DNA of 27,513 nt from JAICTV01 sp035634055. GTDB taxonomy: Bacteria > Planctomycetota > Phycisphaerae > Tepidisphaerales > Tepidisphaeraceae. Under the pieces are notes generated by a model. That model was not told the DNA's origin and made no database searches. It worked only from the letters and a program-made list of their open reading frames with translations. This document shows, in pieces, positions 15,132-23,507 of the stretch; the first letter of the stretch is position 1; each line of letters starts with the position of its first letter. The stretch lies in assembly GCA_035634055.1 (NCBI GenBank), contig DASQDR010000284.1, positions 1 to 27,513 on the forward strand, written 5' to 3'. Both the position numbers and the translations under genes were made by a program.

Positions 15132-17813
15132 ATGAAGAAGGCCACTCGAAACAACATCAACCGGAACGCCCCGCAGTTCGAGGCGCTGGAGAACCGCCAG
15201 CTCATGGCTTCGAGCGTGCAACTCATCGATGGGATGCTCGTCCTCCAGGGCAAGACCAACGGCAACAACCGCCTGTCGGTCACCCCCGACGCCAACGGCT
15301 ACTCCCTCCACGCCCGCGCCAACGGCAGCAAGGCGCACTACCTGCTCAAGGACGTGAAGTCGATCCGCATCATCGGCGGCGAGAAGTCCGACCGCGTGCA
15401 GATCGACACCGCCATCAAGCAGAACGCCTACATCAAGGTGGGCGGCGGGCGCGACTCCGTCAGCGGCGGGTCCGGTAACGACACCATCTTCGGCGGCGCC
15501 AACGTCGACACCCTTAAGGGCAACGGCGGCGACGACCTGATCGTCGGCGGCGGGCAGCGCGCCGACAAGGTCGACGCCGGTTACGGCGACGACGCCACCA
15601 CCGTCTGGCCGCACAAGAGCGACACCTACAAGGTTTCGGTCTCCAGCTTCACGCTGGTCGATGCCGACACCAAGAAGACCCTCGGCACCATCGGCGACGG
15701 GTCGGTCATCAACCTCGCCAAGCTCCCCAAGCGCATCAACGTGCTGGCGACGCTGTCGCCGGCGGGCGCCAAGGGATCGGTCAAGTTCGTCTACGACGGC
15801 AACGAGGCGGCCGCGCGCGTCGAGAACGCGGCCCCCTTCTCGCTGGCGGCGACCGACGGCAAGGCGATGGGCGACTGGAACCCCCGCACCGGCACGCACA
15901 CGATCGGCGCGACCCCCTACTCCGGCAAGGGCGGCAGCGGCACCCCCGGCACCGGCAAGGTCGTCACCTTCACCGTCATCAACGACGCCAAGGCGGCCGG
16001 CGGCGGCATCACCAAGGGCAAATCCAGCGACCCCAAGACCGACACCGGCGGCACCACCAAGCCCGGTGGCACGACCAAGCCGGGTGGCACCACAACGAAG
16101 CCGGGCGGCACCACCACGAAGCCCGGTGGAACGACGACCAAGCCCGGCACCGGGACCAGCACGGGCGGCGGGACGAACACGGGCGGATCCAACACCAACG
16201 CCGCCGGCGCCCCCACCGCCGTCATCAGCGTGATGGACGCCTCGGTCCCCGTCGGCCACGCGGTCCACGTGAACGCGCTTAAGAGCACGCTCAAGAGCGG
16301 GGACGCTATCGGGGCCAAGTACGAGTGGAACTTTGGCGACGCCGGGAGCAAGTACAACACCCTGGACGGCTTCAACGCCGCCCACGCCTACACCAAGGCC
16401 GGCAGCTACACCGTCACCCTCAAGGTGACCAACGCCGCCGGCAAGAGCGCGACGGTGAAGACCCAGGTGACGGTGACTGCCGCCAAGCGGCGGGTGATTT
16501 ACGTCAGCCCCAAGGGCAACGACGCCAACGCCGGCACCAGCGAGAAGCTCGCGGTGAAGAGCTTCGCCCGCGCGGCGCAGCTCGTGGACGACAACACCGA
16601 GGTGCTCTTCCAGCGCGGCGCGACCTACGACGCCAGGGACGCGATGAACCTCGGGCACGACAACGTCGTCGTCGGCGCGTACGGCACCGGTGCCAAGCCG
16701 GTCCTGCGATACACCGGCGGAGCGGACTACGGCGCGATCTTCACCACCCTGGGTGGCAAGGACGTGCTGGTGAAGGACGTGGCGTTCGACTCCAGCATCA
16801 AGTCCGCCGGCGACTCCGGGTTCAACGACGGCGTCCGCGTCGGCGGCTCCAACATCACCGTCCGCGACTGCGCGTTCGTCAACGTTGGCTACGGCGTCAA
16901 CACCAATGGCTTCCCCGACGGCGTCCTCGTGCAGGACTGCGTCGCCACCCACAAGGGCAGCACCCGCGCGTACTTCGCCTGGGTGCAGGGCAGCGACCAC
17001 GTCTACCTCGGCAACAAGGCGCAGGACTCGGGCATGCACAACATCCGCGTCGGCGGGGCCGACCGGGTCAACATCTCGCACAACGACTTCACCAACCTCG
17101 CCTCCACCGGCGGGCTGCGCGGGACGCTGACCATCCACAAGGGGACGTACGTCTACGTCGGCAACAACAAGCTCACCGAGGGCGCGCTCGGGCTGGGGCC
17201 GCTGAACCAGGGCGCCGGGCTCGAGGACAAGGGCGCGCGCCTCAAGTGGGTGGTGATCGAGGAGAACAACATCAACGCCACCATCCACGCCGGGCACGGC
17301 ACCGAACACGTGGCCATCCGCAACAACGTGATCCGCAGCGATGACAACGTCGCCATCGACATGCCCGGCTACAGCAGCGATTACCAGCGCGGCATCGACG
17401 ATGTCTACATCGTGCACAACACGGTGATCAACAACGGCAAGACCGGCAAGTTCATGAAGGTTGGCGGGCCGGTGAAGAACGTCACGGTCGCCAACAACCT
17501 GTACGTCGCGCCGAACTTCGTGACCGGCGAGTTCGCGTCGGCGCCGATGCAGATCGCCTGCTCGGACCTCAGCGGCTTCCGCGTGATCAGCGACAACGTC
17601 TGGCCGATGCCGACGATCACGCTCCTGGCCGACGGCGGGATCAACTACGTCGGCACCAGCTCCGACAGCGGCAAGAACTACAAGACCCCGGCGGAGTGGG
17701 AGGCGTACGCGCAGGTGAAGAACGACAAGTTCAAGGACGTCATCCTGACCACCAGCTACGCGGTGAGCCTCGGCGGGATCAACGTGGGGGCGGAGCTGAA
17801 GAAAGCCGCATAG
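15132..17813 (+). CDS. Exported PKD and parallel beta-helix protein with planctomycete N-terminal tag
   Basis: 893 residues. No classical signal peptide; the start carries FEALENRQLMASS (about 16-28), resembling the LEPR-XLL-type tag of planctomycete exported proteins. Then glycine/aspartate-rich, RTX-like calcium-binding repeats (about 97-150: GGSGNDTIFGG, GNGGDDLIVGG); a beta-rich segment with an Ig-like look (to about 285); a Thr/Lys/Pro/Gly linker of repeated TKPGG units (about 305-340); a PKD domain (about 360-450, YEWNFGDAG, AHAYTKAGSYTVTLKVTN); and a right-handed beta-helix (about 455-800) with repeated asparagine-rich turns such as VAIRNNVI and VTVANNLY. Beta-helices of this sort bind, cleave or epimerise polysaccharides, and the gene lies among sugar genes, but I see no decisive catalytic residues. 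It could be a lyase, an epimerase or a structural adhesin. Confidence 0.85.
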   Translation: MKKATRNNINRNAPQFEALENRQLMASSVQLIDGMLVLQGKTNGNNRLSVTPDANGYSLHARANGSKAHYLLKDVKSIRIIGGEKSDRVQIDTAIKQNAYIKVGGGRDSVSGGSGNDTIFGGANVDTLKGNGGDDLIVGGGQRADKVDAGYGDDATTVWPHKSDTYKVSVSSFTLVDADTKKTLGTIGDGSVINLAKLPKRINVLATLSPAGAKGSVKFVYDGNEAAARVENAAPFSLAATDGKAMGDWNPRTGTHTIGATPYSGKGGSGTPGTGKVVTFTVINDAKAAGGGITKGKSSDPKTDTGGTTKPGGTTKPGGTTTKPGGTTTKPGGTTTKPGTGTSTGGGTNTGGSNTNAAGAPTAVISVMDASVPVGHAVHVNALKSTLKSGDAIGAKYEWNFGDAGSKYNTLDGFNAAHAYTKAGSYTVTLKVTNAAGKSATVKTQVTVTAAKRRVIYVSPKGNDANAGTSEKLAVKSFARAAQLVDDNTEVLFQRGATYDARDAMNLGHDNVVVGAYGTGAKPVLRYTGGADYGAIFTTLGGKDVLVKDVAFDSSIKSAGDSGFNDGVRVGGSNITVRDCAFVNVGYGVNTNGFPDGVLVQDCVATHKGSTRAYFAWVQGSDHVYLGNKAQDSGMHNIRVGGADRVNISHNDFTNLASTGGLRGTLTIHKGTYVYVGNNKLTEGALGLGPLNQGAGLEDKGARLKWVVIEENNINATIHAGHGTEHVAIRNNVIRSDDNVAIDMPGYSSDYQRGIDDVYIVHNTVINNGKTGKFMKVGGPVKNVTVANNLYVAPNFVTGEFASAPMQIACSDLSGFRVISDNVWPMPTITLLADGGINYVGTSSDSGKNYKTPAEWEAYAQVKNDKFKDVILTTSYAVSLGGINVGAELKKAA

Positions 17814-17816
17814 GCG

Positions 17817-17963
17817 AAATACCGAATGCGGAAAGCACTAAATCCGAAGCAAAGCGGAAAGTAGGAACGGAGAGGGCCGAAACGGGTAGCGCCGTTTCGG
17901 CCCTTTCTGCATTTGCTATGCTTCCGATTGTTTCGACATCGTGCTTTCCTCATTTGGTATTCC
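17817..17963. repeat. Inverted-repeat element, family F, near full-length hairpin
   Basis: The outer arms aaataccgaatgcggaaagcac (17817-17838) and the reverse complement gtgctttcctcatttggtatt (17941-17961) differ at few positions. Inner sections aatccgaagca and tgcttccgatt also pair, closing on the perfect 12-bp stem at 17874-17903. The whole element could fold as one hairpin of about 147 bases. It ends about 30 bases before the next start at 17995. Confidence 0.8.
17874..17903. terminator. Terminator-like stem-loop at the core of element F
   Basis: GGGCCGAAACGG (17874-17885) pairs perfectly with CCGTTTCGGCCC (17892-17903) around a 6-base loop and is followed by tttctgcattt. It is a plausible intrinsic terminator for the beta-helix gene, 61 bases after its stop. 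It is also the tip of the longer inverted repeat, so it may be a repeat rather than a dedicated terminator. Confidence 0.6.
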
Positions 17964-17994
17964 ACCGCCGCGCCCGGCGTCGATAGATGACCTG

Positions 17995-19305
17995 ATGCCT
18001 CCTCCTCGTCCCCTGCTGATCGCCGAAGCCGCCAATCCTGAATGGGTGAGCGTTCCGCTGGTCGGCTGGAGCCATGCGCGGGCGCTGTTGGAGGCTTGCC
18101 CGGGCGCGCACCTGGTGACGCAGGTCCGCAACCGCGATGCGATCGTCCGAGCGGGGCTGGTCGACGGGAAGGATTTCACGGCGATCGACTCCGAGGCGGT
18201 CGCCCGGCGGATGCACCAGGTTAGCCAGCTCCTGCGCGGCAAATCCGGGGTGAGCTGGACCACGTCCACCGCCCTACAGACGCTCGCCTACCCGTACTTC
18301 GAGAAACTCGTCTGGCAGCGGTTCGAGCAGGCGATCCGCGGGCACGAGTTCAACGTGGTGCACCGCATCACGCCGCTGAGCCCCACCACGCCCAGCCTGA
18401 TCGCGCGGGAAGTGCGCGACGCCGGCGTGCCATTCGTCCTCGGCCCGCTCAACGGAGGCGTACCCTGGCCGAAGGGGTTTGACGCCGAGCGGCGACGCGA
18501 GCGCGAGTGGCTCTCGTACGTCCGCGACGGCTACAAGCTATTGCCCGGCTACCGCTCGACCCGCGAGGCGGCGGCAGCAATCCTGATCGGGTCGCGCGAC
18601 ACTTGGAAGCAGGTGCCGGAGGTCTACCGCTCGAAGTGCTTTTACGTGCCGGAGAACGCCATCGAGCCCACGCGTTTTCGGAAACGCCGTTGCCGAACCG
18701 CCTTGCTTCCGATACGAGGGATCTTTATCGGACGTCTGGTGCCCTATAAAGGTGCCGACATGCTGCTCGAAGCTGCCCTTCCGCTGTTGCGGGACGGGCG
18801 GATGACGCTAGATGTTGTGGGCGACGGGCCGCAAATGCCCCATTTGCGGGAGATGGTGGCGCGGGAGAAGATCGAGCACGCCGTTACCCTCGCCGGGTGG
18901 GTCCAGCACGACCAGGTGCAGGACCGTTTGATCGAGGCGGACGTGTTGCCGTTCCCCAGCATCCGCGAGTTCGGCGGCGGCGTTGCGCTCGAAGCGATGG
19001 CGGTCGGCGTCGTGCCGATCGTGCCGGACTACGGCGGGCTGGGCGAACTTGTTTCGCCGCAGACCGGTTTCCTCCTTGAGATGGGATCGCGGGCGCAGAT
19101 CATCACCCGACTGCGCGACGTGCTGGTCCGCCTCGCCGACCAGCCGGGCCTGATCGAGCCGAAGTCGCTGGCGGCGCACCGGCGGGCGCACGAGCAGTTC
19201 ACCTGGGCCGCCAAGGCGCAGCAGACCGTGTCGATCTATCAGTGGGTCTTGGGACAAAGAAAAAACCGACCTCAGTTCCCGATGCCGACGCCCGATCTTA
19301 TTTGA
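17995..19305 (+). CDS. Glycosyltransferase family 4
   Basis: Retaining sugar-nucleotide transferase of GT-B fold, cytoplasmic or at the inner membrane face; 436 residues. The C-terminal Glycos_transf_1 domain starts near IFIGRLVPYKGADMLLEA, followed by VVGDGPQMPHL and the E-x7-E donor-site motif with Glu325 and Glu333 in REFGGGVALEAM. The N-terminal acceptor half is more divergent (VVHRITPLSPTTPSLIA, GPLNGGVPWPKGF). ATG 17995 is chosen because the open frame upstream (from GTG 17941) runs into the arm of repeat F; no clear Shine-Dalgarno sequence is seen. It is followed by the Wzm/Wzt exporter. Donor and acceptor cannot be told from sequence. Confidence 0.88.
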   Translation: MPPPRPLLIAEAANPEWVSVPLVGWSHARALLEACPGAHLVTQVRNRDAIVRAGLVDGKDFTAIDSEAVARRMHQVSQLLRGKSGVSWTTSTALQTLAYPYFEKLVWQRFEQAIRGHEFNVVHRITPLSPTTPSLIAREVRDAGVPFVLGPLNGGVPWPKGFDAERRREREWLSYVRDGYKLLPGYRSTREAAAAILIGSRDTWKQVPEVYRSKCFYVPENAIEPTRFRKRRCRTALLPIRGIFIGRLVPYKGADMLLEAALPLLRDGRMTLDVVGDGPQMPHLREMVAREKIEHAVTLAGWVQHDQVQDRLIEADVLPFPSIREFGGGVALEAMAVGVVPIVPDYGGLGELVSPQTGFLLEMGSRAQIITRLRDVLVRLADQPGLIEPKSLAAHRRAHEQFTWAAKAQQTVSIYQWVLGQRKNRPQFPMPTPDLI

Positions 19306-19429
19306 CGAACGGCGCGATCGCGCGTCGTGGGGCAACCGCGCGGGCGGTGCTCATGCGCAGCAGTGGCAGTGGCCGATAAAATTTCGCCGGACAAGTGCCC
19401 GCTCGCGGTCGATGGTCGCCCGCGATGCA

Positions 19430-19533
19430 CCCGGTGGTCCTCGTGGTGGCGGCCCCCGTTGTTCTCGCCGCGGCCGACGGTGACGTTCGCCGTCGGTCCC
19501 ACGGCGTTCGCCGCCGCGCCGCCACGGACCAGG
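19430..19533. repeat. Imperfect inverted repeat (type J) before the exporter gene
   Basis: The left part ggtggtcctcgtggtggcgg (about 19431-19451) pairs imperfectly with the right part ccgcgccgccacggaccagg (about 19513-19533). Inside is a perfect 7-bp stem CCGACGG/CCGTCGG (19474-19480, 19490-19496). It ends two bases before ATG 19536. The rest of the gap 19306-19429 shows no gene. Confidence 0.5.
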
Positions 19534-19535
19534 TT

Positions 19536-20453
19536 ATGAGTATTTCTGTGTCGCAACTGGAACTGACCAAAGCGATCGAGCCTGTCACCCAGGCGCCTGC
19601 GGAGCAACCGGAGCTGGTGATCAAGCCACGCCGCGGCTGGATCGCCGTCGACTGGCGCGAGCTGTGGACCCACCGCGAGCTGCTCTACTTCCTCGTCTGG
19701 CGCGACGTGAAGGTGCGCTATAAGCAGGCGGTGCTCGGCATCGCCTGGGCGGTGCTCGCCCCGGTGCTGAGCGTGATGGTCTTCACGCTGATCTTCGGGC
19801 ACCGCGGCCTGGGCGTGAATACCGAGCTGCCCGGCCCGCCGGAGCACGCGCCGCTCTCCACGTCCCTGTTCATCTTCGCCGGGCTCATCCCCTGGATGTT
19901 CCTGTCGCAGGCGATCGGCACCGGCGGGCTCGCGCTGGTCAACCAGCAGAACCTGCTCAGCAAGATCTACATGCCGCGCCTGTTCATCCCCGCCTCGACC
20001 ATCGGGTCCGGGCTGGTGGACATGTGCATCTCCTTCGGCGTGTTCTTCACCTGGATGCTGTGCACCGGCTACCGCCCGTCACCGGGCATCCTGCTGCTGC
20101 CGCTGCTGATCCTGCTGACGGTGCTGCTGTCGCTCGGGCTGGCGTTCGTGCTGTCGGCGATGACCGTCACCTACCGCGACCTGCGCTTCCTCATACCGTT
20201 CATCACCCAGATCGGCATGTGGATGAGCGCGGTCGTCTACCCGTACAAGGCGGTCTTCAGCGGAAAGGTCGTCTGGCTGCAACTGCTCAACCCGTTCTAC
20301 GGGATCGTCGACGCGTTCCGCTCGGCCCTGTTCCCCGGGTGGGGATGGCAGCCGTGGCACCTGCTGGCGTCGATCCTCTGGGCCGCCGGCCTGCTCGCCT
20401 TCGGCATCTTCTACTTCCGCAAGACCGAGCGTCGCTTCGCCGACATCGCATAA
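19536..20453 (+). CDS. ABC-2 polysaccharide export permease (Wzm/TagG type)
   Basis: Membrane half of an ABC exporter for O-antigen- or capsule-like polysaccharide in the cytoplasmic membrane; 305 residues. The N-terminal cytoplasmic segment WRELWTHRELLYFLVWRDVKVRYKQ with the following GIAWAVLAPVLSVMVFTLIFG is the classic ABC2_membrane start for this family. About six membrane segments follow, and the C-terminus NPFYGIVDAFRSALFPGW ... FYFRKTERRFADIA is diagnostic. ATG 19536 is chosen; the upstream open frame only translates inverted repeat J. The partner ATPase is the next gene, 92 bases on, the gap being repeat B copy 2. The gene symbol wzm would fit but is not assigned because the exported polymer is unknown. 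Confidence 0.92.
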   Translation: MSISVSQLELTKAIEPVTQAPAEQPELVIKPRRGWIAVDWRELWTHRELLYFLVWRDVKVRYKQAVLGIAWAVLAPVLSVMVFTLIFGHRGLGVNTELPGPPEHAPLSTSLFIFAGLIPWMFLSQAIGTGGLALVNQQNLLSKIYMPRLFIPASTIGSGLVDMCISFGVFFTWMLCTGYRPSPGILLLPLLILLTVLLSLGLAFVLSAMTVTYRDLRFLIPFITQIGMWMSAVVYPYKAVFSGKVVWLQLLNPFYGIVDAFRSALFPGWGWQPWHLLASILWAAGLLAFGIFYFRKTERRFADIA

Positions 20454-20457
20454 GAGC

Positions 20458-20543
20458 GGGGTTCGGGTATCGGGTGTCGGGGATCGGGTGAAGCATCCGT
20501 GCTTCGCCCTTACCCGGAACCGAAACCGGAACCCCGAAACCCG
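20458..20543. repeat. Inverted-repeat element, family B (copy 2)
   Basis: The left arm is ggttcgg, gtatcgg, gtgtcgg, ggatcgg (about 20460-20488). The right arm is acccggaaccgaaaccgg, ccccgaaacccg (about 20512-20542). Same unit and design as 7612-7735. It fills the wzm-wzt gap and stops within three bases of ATG 20546. Confidence 0.85.
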
Positions 20544-20545
20544 AC

Positions 20546-21808
20546 ATGAGCACTTCCGTCATCAGCGTCCGCGGGCTCGGCAAGGCTTATCGCATCGGGA
20601 TGGTCAACCCGAAGCACACGAATTTCCGTGAGACCTTCATGGAAATGTGCAAGCAGCCTTTCAAGCGGATGCGCAAGTACAACGAGGACTTCTCCGCCGA
20701 CGAGCCCGACACCTACTGGGCCCTGAAGGACGTCAGCTTCGACGTCCACCAAGGCGAGGTGCTCGGCGTGATCGGCCGCAACGGCGCGGGCAAGAGCACG
20801 CTGCTGAAGCTGCTCAGCCGCATCACCGAACCCTCCGAGGGCGAGGCCCGCATCCGCGGGCGCGTCTCGTCGCTGCTGGAGGTAGGCACCGGCTTCCACC
20901 CCGAGCTGACCGGGCGCGAGAACATCTTCCTCAACGGGGCGATCCTGGGGATGCGCAACTCGGAGATCAAGGCAAAGTTCGACGAGATCGTCGCCTTCAG
21001 CGAGGTCGAGAAGTTCCTCGACACTCCGGTGAAGCGCTACAGCTCGGGCATGTACGTCCGCCTGGCGTTCGCCGTGGCCGCGCACCTGGAGCCGGAGGTG
21101 CTGATCGTGGACGAGGTGCTCGCCGTCGGCGACGCATCGTTCCAGAAGAAGTGCCTGGGGAAGATGGGCGACGTCGTCAAGCACGGGCGGACCGTGCTGT
21201 TCGTCAGCCACAATATGGACGCCGTCGCCAGCCTCTGCACGCAGTGTCTGCTGGTCGACAAGGGCCGCGCCGGCGAGAAGCTCACGCCCGAGGAAGGGGT
21301 CAAGGCGTACCTCGCCCTGACCAACTCCGACGCCAGTGTCCCGCTCCGCGACAAGCCGCGCACCCAGCACCGCACCCGCGCGCCGATTTTCACCGGCCTG
21401 AAAGTGACCGGCGGCTCCGGGCACCCCAACGTGGTCGAGAGCGGCGGGTCGGTCACCTTCGAGATCGACATCGAGAACTGCGAGGACCTCAAGAACGTCA
21501 CCTGCGGCATCGCCCTGCACAACGAGCGGCAGCAGCGCGTGATCTTCTTCCACACGCTCTACCACGGCGGCTTCACCTTCGCGGGCGCCAAGCAGAAGCG
21601 GCTGGTCTGCACCGTGCCGAGCCTGCCGCTGGTGCCCGACAGCTACTACGTCGAGCTGGTGATGAGCGACGGCTACCAGTTCATCGAGAAGGTCGAGCGC
21701 GTCGACCGCCTGGACGTGGTCTTCGCCAACTCCCTCGGCACCGGCAAGATCCCCAGCCGCGGCCAGGGATACTTCGTGACGCCGTGCGACTGGAAGCACG
21801 AAGATTGA
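20546..21808 (+). CDS. Polysaccharide export ABC ATPase with Wzt-type C-terminal domain
   Basis: Energises the Wzm-like permease encoded upstream; 420 residues. Walker A GRNGAGKST at 77-85, signature YSSGMYVRLAFAVAAH from residue 165, Walker B EVLIVDEVLAVGD from 184, and the switch histidine in LFVSHNMDAV. The extended N-terminus (TNFRETFMEMCKQPFKRMRK) is typical of Wzt/TagH ATPases. Residues about 265-415 form a beta-rich Wzt_C-like domain (GGSVTFEIDIENCEDLKNVT ... SYYVELVMSDG), which in E. coli O8/O9a-type systems binds the modified non-reducing end of the chain, so this polymer may carry a terminal cap (inference). ATG 20546 directly follows repeat B; no Shine-Dalgarno sequence is visible. 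Confidence 0.93.
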   Translation: MSTSVISVRGLGKAYRIGMVNPKHTNFRETFMEMCKQPFKRMRKYNEDFSADEPDTYWALKDVSFDVHQGEVLGVIGRNGAGKSTLLKLLSRITEPSEGEARIRGRVSSLLEVGTGFHPELTGRENIFLNGAILGMRNSEIKAKFDEIVAFSEVEKFLDTPVKRYSSGMYVRLAFAVAAHLEPEVLIVDEVLAVGDASFQKKCLGKMGDVVKHGRTVLFVSHNMDAVASLCTQCLLVDKGRAGEKLTPEEGVKAYLALTNSDASVPLRDKPRTQHRTRAPIFTGLKVTGGSGHPNVVESGGSVTFEIDIENCEDLKNVTCGIALHNERQQRVIFFHTLYHGGFTFAGAKQKRLVCTVPSLPLVPDSYYVELVMSDGYQFIEKVERVDRLDVVFANSLGTGKIPSRGQGYFVTPCDWKHED

Positions 21809-21814
21809 TCTGAA

Positions 21815-21897
21815 ACGCGGAGGCACGGAGGACACGGAGGACACGGGAGAAGGTCAATCAAGACACGGGTCTCTTCTCCGTGTTCTCCACGCCTCGC
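21815..21897. repeat. Inverted-repeat element, family D
   Basis: The left arm (about 21815-21852) is built from cggaggca and cggaggaca units and ends acgggagaag. The right arm (about 21872-21897) is ctcttctccgtgttctccacgcctcg, its imperfect reverse complement. It fills the gap between wzt-like and the next glycosyltransferase gene, ending about 11 bases before ATG 21909. Confidence 0.75.
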
Positions 21898-21908
21898 TGT
21901 CGAACCTC

Positions 21909-23288
21909 ATGCGAATCGTTCACGTCAGCACGAGCGACTCCGGCGGCGGCGCGGCGCGCGCGGCTTACCGGCTGCACTCCGGGCTGAAGCGGCTCGGGCA
22001 GGACTCTCGCATGCTCGTGCTGCGCAAGGGGTCCGGCGACGCAACCGTCTCGGCGCTCAAGCCGCAACAGGGCTTCCTGGCGGGGATGGCCCGCAAGCGG
22101 CGGGCGGGCAAGATCTGGCGCGACTACGAGCGCTACCGCCCCACCCTGCCGCCCGGCATCGAACCGTTCAGCGACGACCGCTCCGAGCACGCCGGCGAGG
22201 TCGCGCGGCAGCTCCCGGGCGACTGCGACGTCATCAACCTGCACTGGATCGGCGGGTTCCTCGACTGGACGAGCTTCTTCGACGCCTACCCGAAACACGC
22301 CCCCCTCGTGTGGCGTCTGGCTGACATGGGCGCGCTGACCGGCGGCTGCCACTACGACCAGGGCTGCGGGAAGTTTCTCGACCGTTGCGGCGCCTGCCCT
22401 CAGTTGGGATCGAGCGATAACCGCGACCTCTCCCGCGACGTCTGGCATCGCAAGCGCGACGCCCTGGCGCGCGTCGGCCCCGGCGGGTTGCACATTGTCG
22501 GCACCAGCCGCTGGATCGCCGGCGAGGCGAAGCGTTCGTCGCTGTTCGGCGGGTTCCCGGTCAGCGTGATCCCCAACGGGCTGGACGTGGAGGAATTCTC
22601 GCCGCGCGACAAGCACTTCAGCCGCGAGCTGTGGGGCATCCCGCGCGACGCGAAAGTCGTGCTGTTCGCCGCGGAGTCGATGGCGAACGTGCGCAAGGGT
22701 TTTCGCCACCTCGCCGACGCCGTCGCCGGCCTCGGCGCGATCGGGAACCTGTGGCTGGTTTCGGTCGGCGGTGGCACGTGCGAGCTGCCCGCGGGGTTGC
22801 GGCACCTGTCGCTTGGGAAGGTCAGCAACGACCGGATGCTCTCGACGATTTACTCCGCGGCGGACGTTTTCGTCATCCCGTCGCTCCAGGAATCGTTCGG
22901 GCAGACGGTGATCGAGTCGCTCGCCTGCGGCACGGCGGTAGTGGGCTTCGCGTCCGGCGGGATCCCCGACATGGTCCGACCCGGGCAGACCGGCTGGCTC
23001 GCCCCGACCGGCGACACCGCCGCCCTGCGCGACGCGATCGGCGCCGCTCTGACCGACGACGCCCGCCGCGCCGCGATGGGCGTCGAGTGCCGGCGCGTGG
23101 CGGTGCAAGAGTATTCGATGGACGTGCAGTCGCGGGCGTACCTGAGGCTTTATGAGACGCTCGTCGCGCACGCGAGCGAAAAGGTGACGGGGCCGGCGCC
23201 CGCGGCGGGTGGCGTCGGTGGTTCGGCGGCGCTGCGCCAGATGGCACGCGACCCGCGGGACGCCGCCGCGCTGCGCCCGGGGGCGTAG
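21909..23288 (+). CDS. Glycosyltransferase family 4 with four-cysteine insert
   Basis: GT-B fold transferase of 459 residues, probably cytoplasmic and membrane-associated. The N-terminus MRIVHVSTSDSGGGAARAAY is typical of WcaC/WcaL-like GT4 enzymes. A Cys/His cluster (Cys147-His148, Cys153, Cys160, Cys163 in GGCHYDQGCGKFLDRCGACP) looks like a small metal site and recurs, from memory, in this GT4 subgroup. Then VSVIPNGLDVEEFSP and the donor motif E-x7-E with Glu328 and Glu336 in LQESFGQTVIESLACG. The last about 35 residues (GPAPAAGGVGGSAAL...) are low-complexity and run into a GC-rich gap, so the C-terminus may be a late extension. The start is ATG 21909; no Shine-Dalgarno sequence is seen. 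Confidence 0.9.
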   Translation: MRIVHVSTSDSGGGAARAAYRLHSGLKRLGQDSRMLVLRKGSGDATVSALKPQQGFLAGMARKRRAGKIWRDYERYRPTLPPGIEPFSDDRSEHAGEVARQLPGDCDVINLHWIGGFLDWTSFFDAYPKHAPLVWRLADMGALTGGCHYDQGCGKFLDRCGACPQLGSSDNRDLSRDVWHRKRDALARVGPGGLHIVGTSRWIAGEAKRSSLFGGFPVSVIPNGLDVEEFSPRDKHFSRELWGIPRDAKVVLFAAESMANVRKGFRHLADAVAGLGAIGNLWLVSVGGGTCELPAGLRHLSLGKVSNDRMLSTIYSAADVFVIPSLQESFGQTVIESLACGTAVVGFASGGIPDMVRPGQTGWLAPTGDTAALRDAIGAALTDDARRAAMGVECRRVAVQEYSMDVQSRAYLRLYETLVAHASEKVTGPAPAAGGVGGSAALRQMARDPRDAAALRPGA

Positions 23289-23507
23289 AGGCGCCGGGGT
23301 CGACTCCGGCCCGCACGCGCCGCGCGCGGGTCGGCAGCGGATGCTTGCGGGACTGGAAACTTCTCCGGTTTCCAGCGCGCCGCGACAGAATCGGACGCTC
23401 GATCCGTCCGATGGAAGGTTTATCGCCGGTGCGCTCGGCGGCCGCGACGTAGCGGCCGCAGCGAGCGGCGCCCGGGGGCGCAACACACGTTTTCGGACCT
23501 GCACACG
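23289..23507. other. Intergenic region with several small hairpins
   Basis: 219 bases without a supported gene. It contains CTGGAAAC/GTTTCCAG (23353-23360, 23368-23375), a TCGGAC/GTCCGA pair near 23390-23422 and GCGGCCGC repeated around gacgta near 23439-23460. These may terminate the upstream gene or be repeat remnants. No promoter is convincing. Confidence 0.4.

Noticed and set aside
15081..17417. 778-codon minus-strand frame opposite the beta-helix gene
   Set aside because: Val/Asp/Gly-rich antisense shadow; its sequence mirrors the repeated Asn/Gly codons of the real gene.
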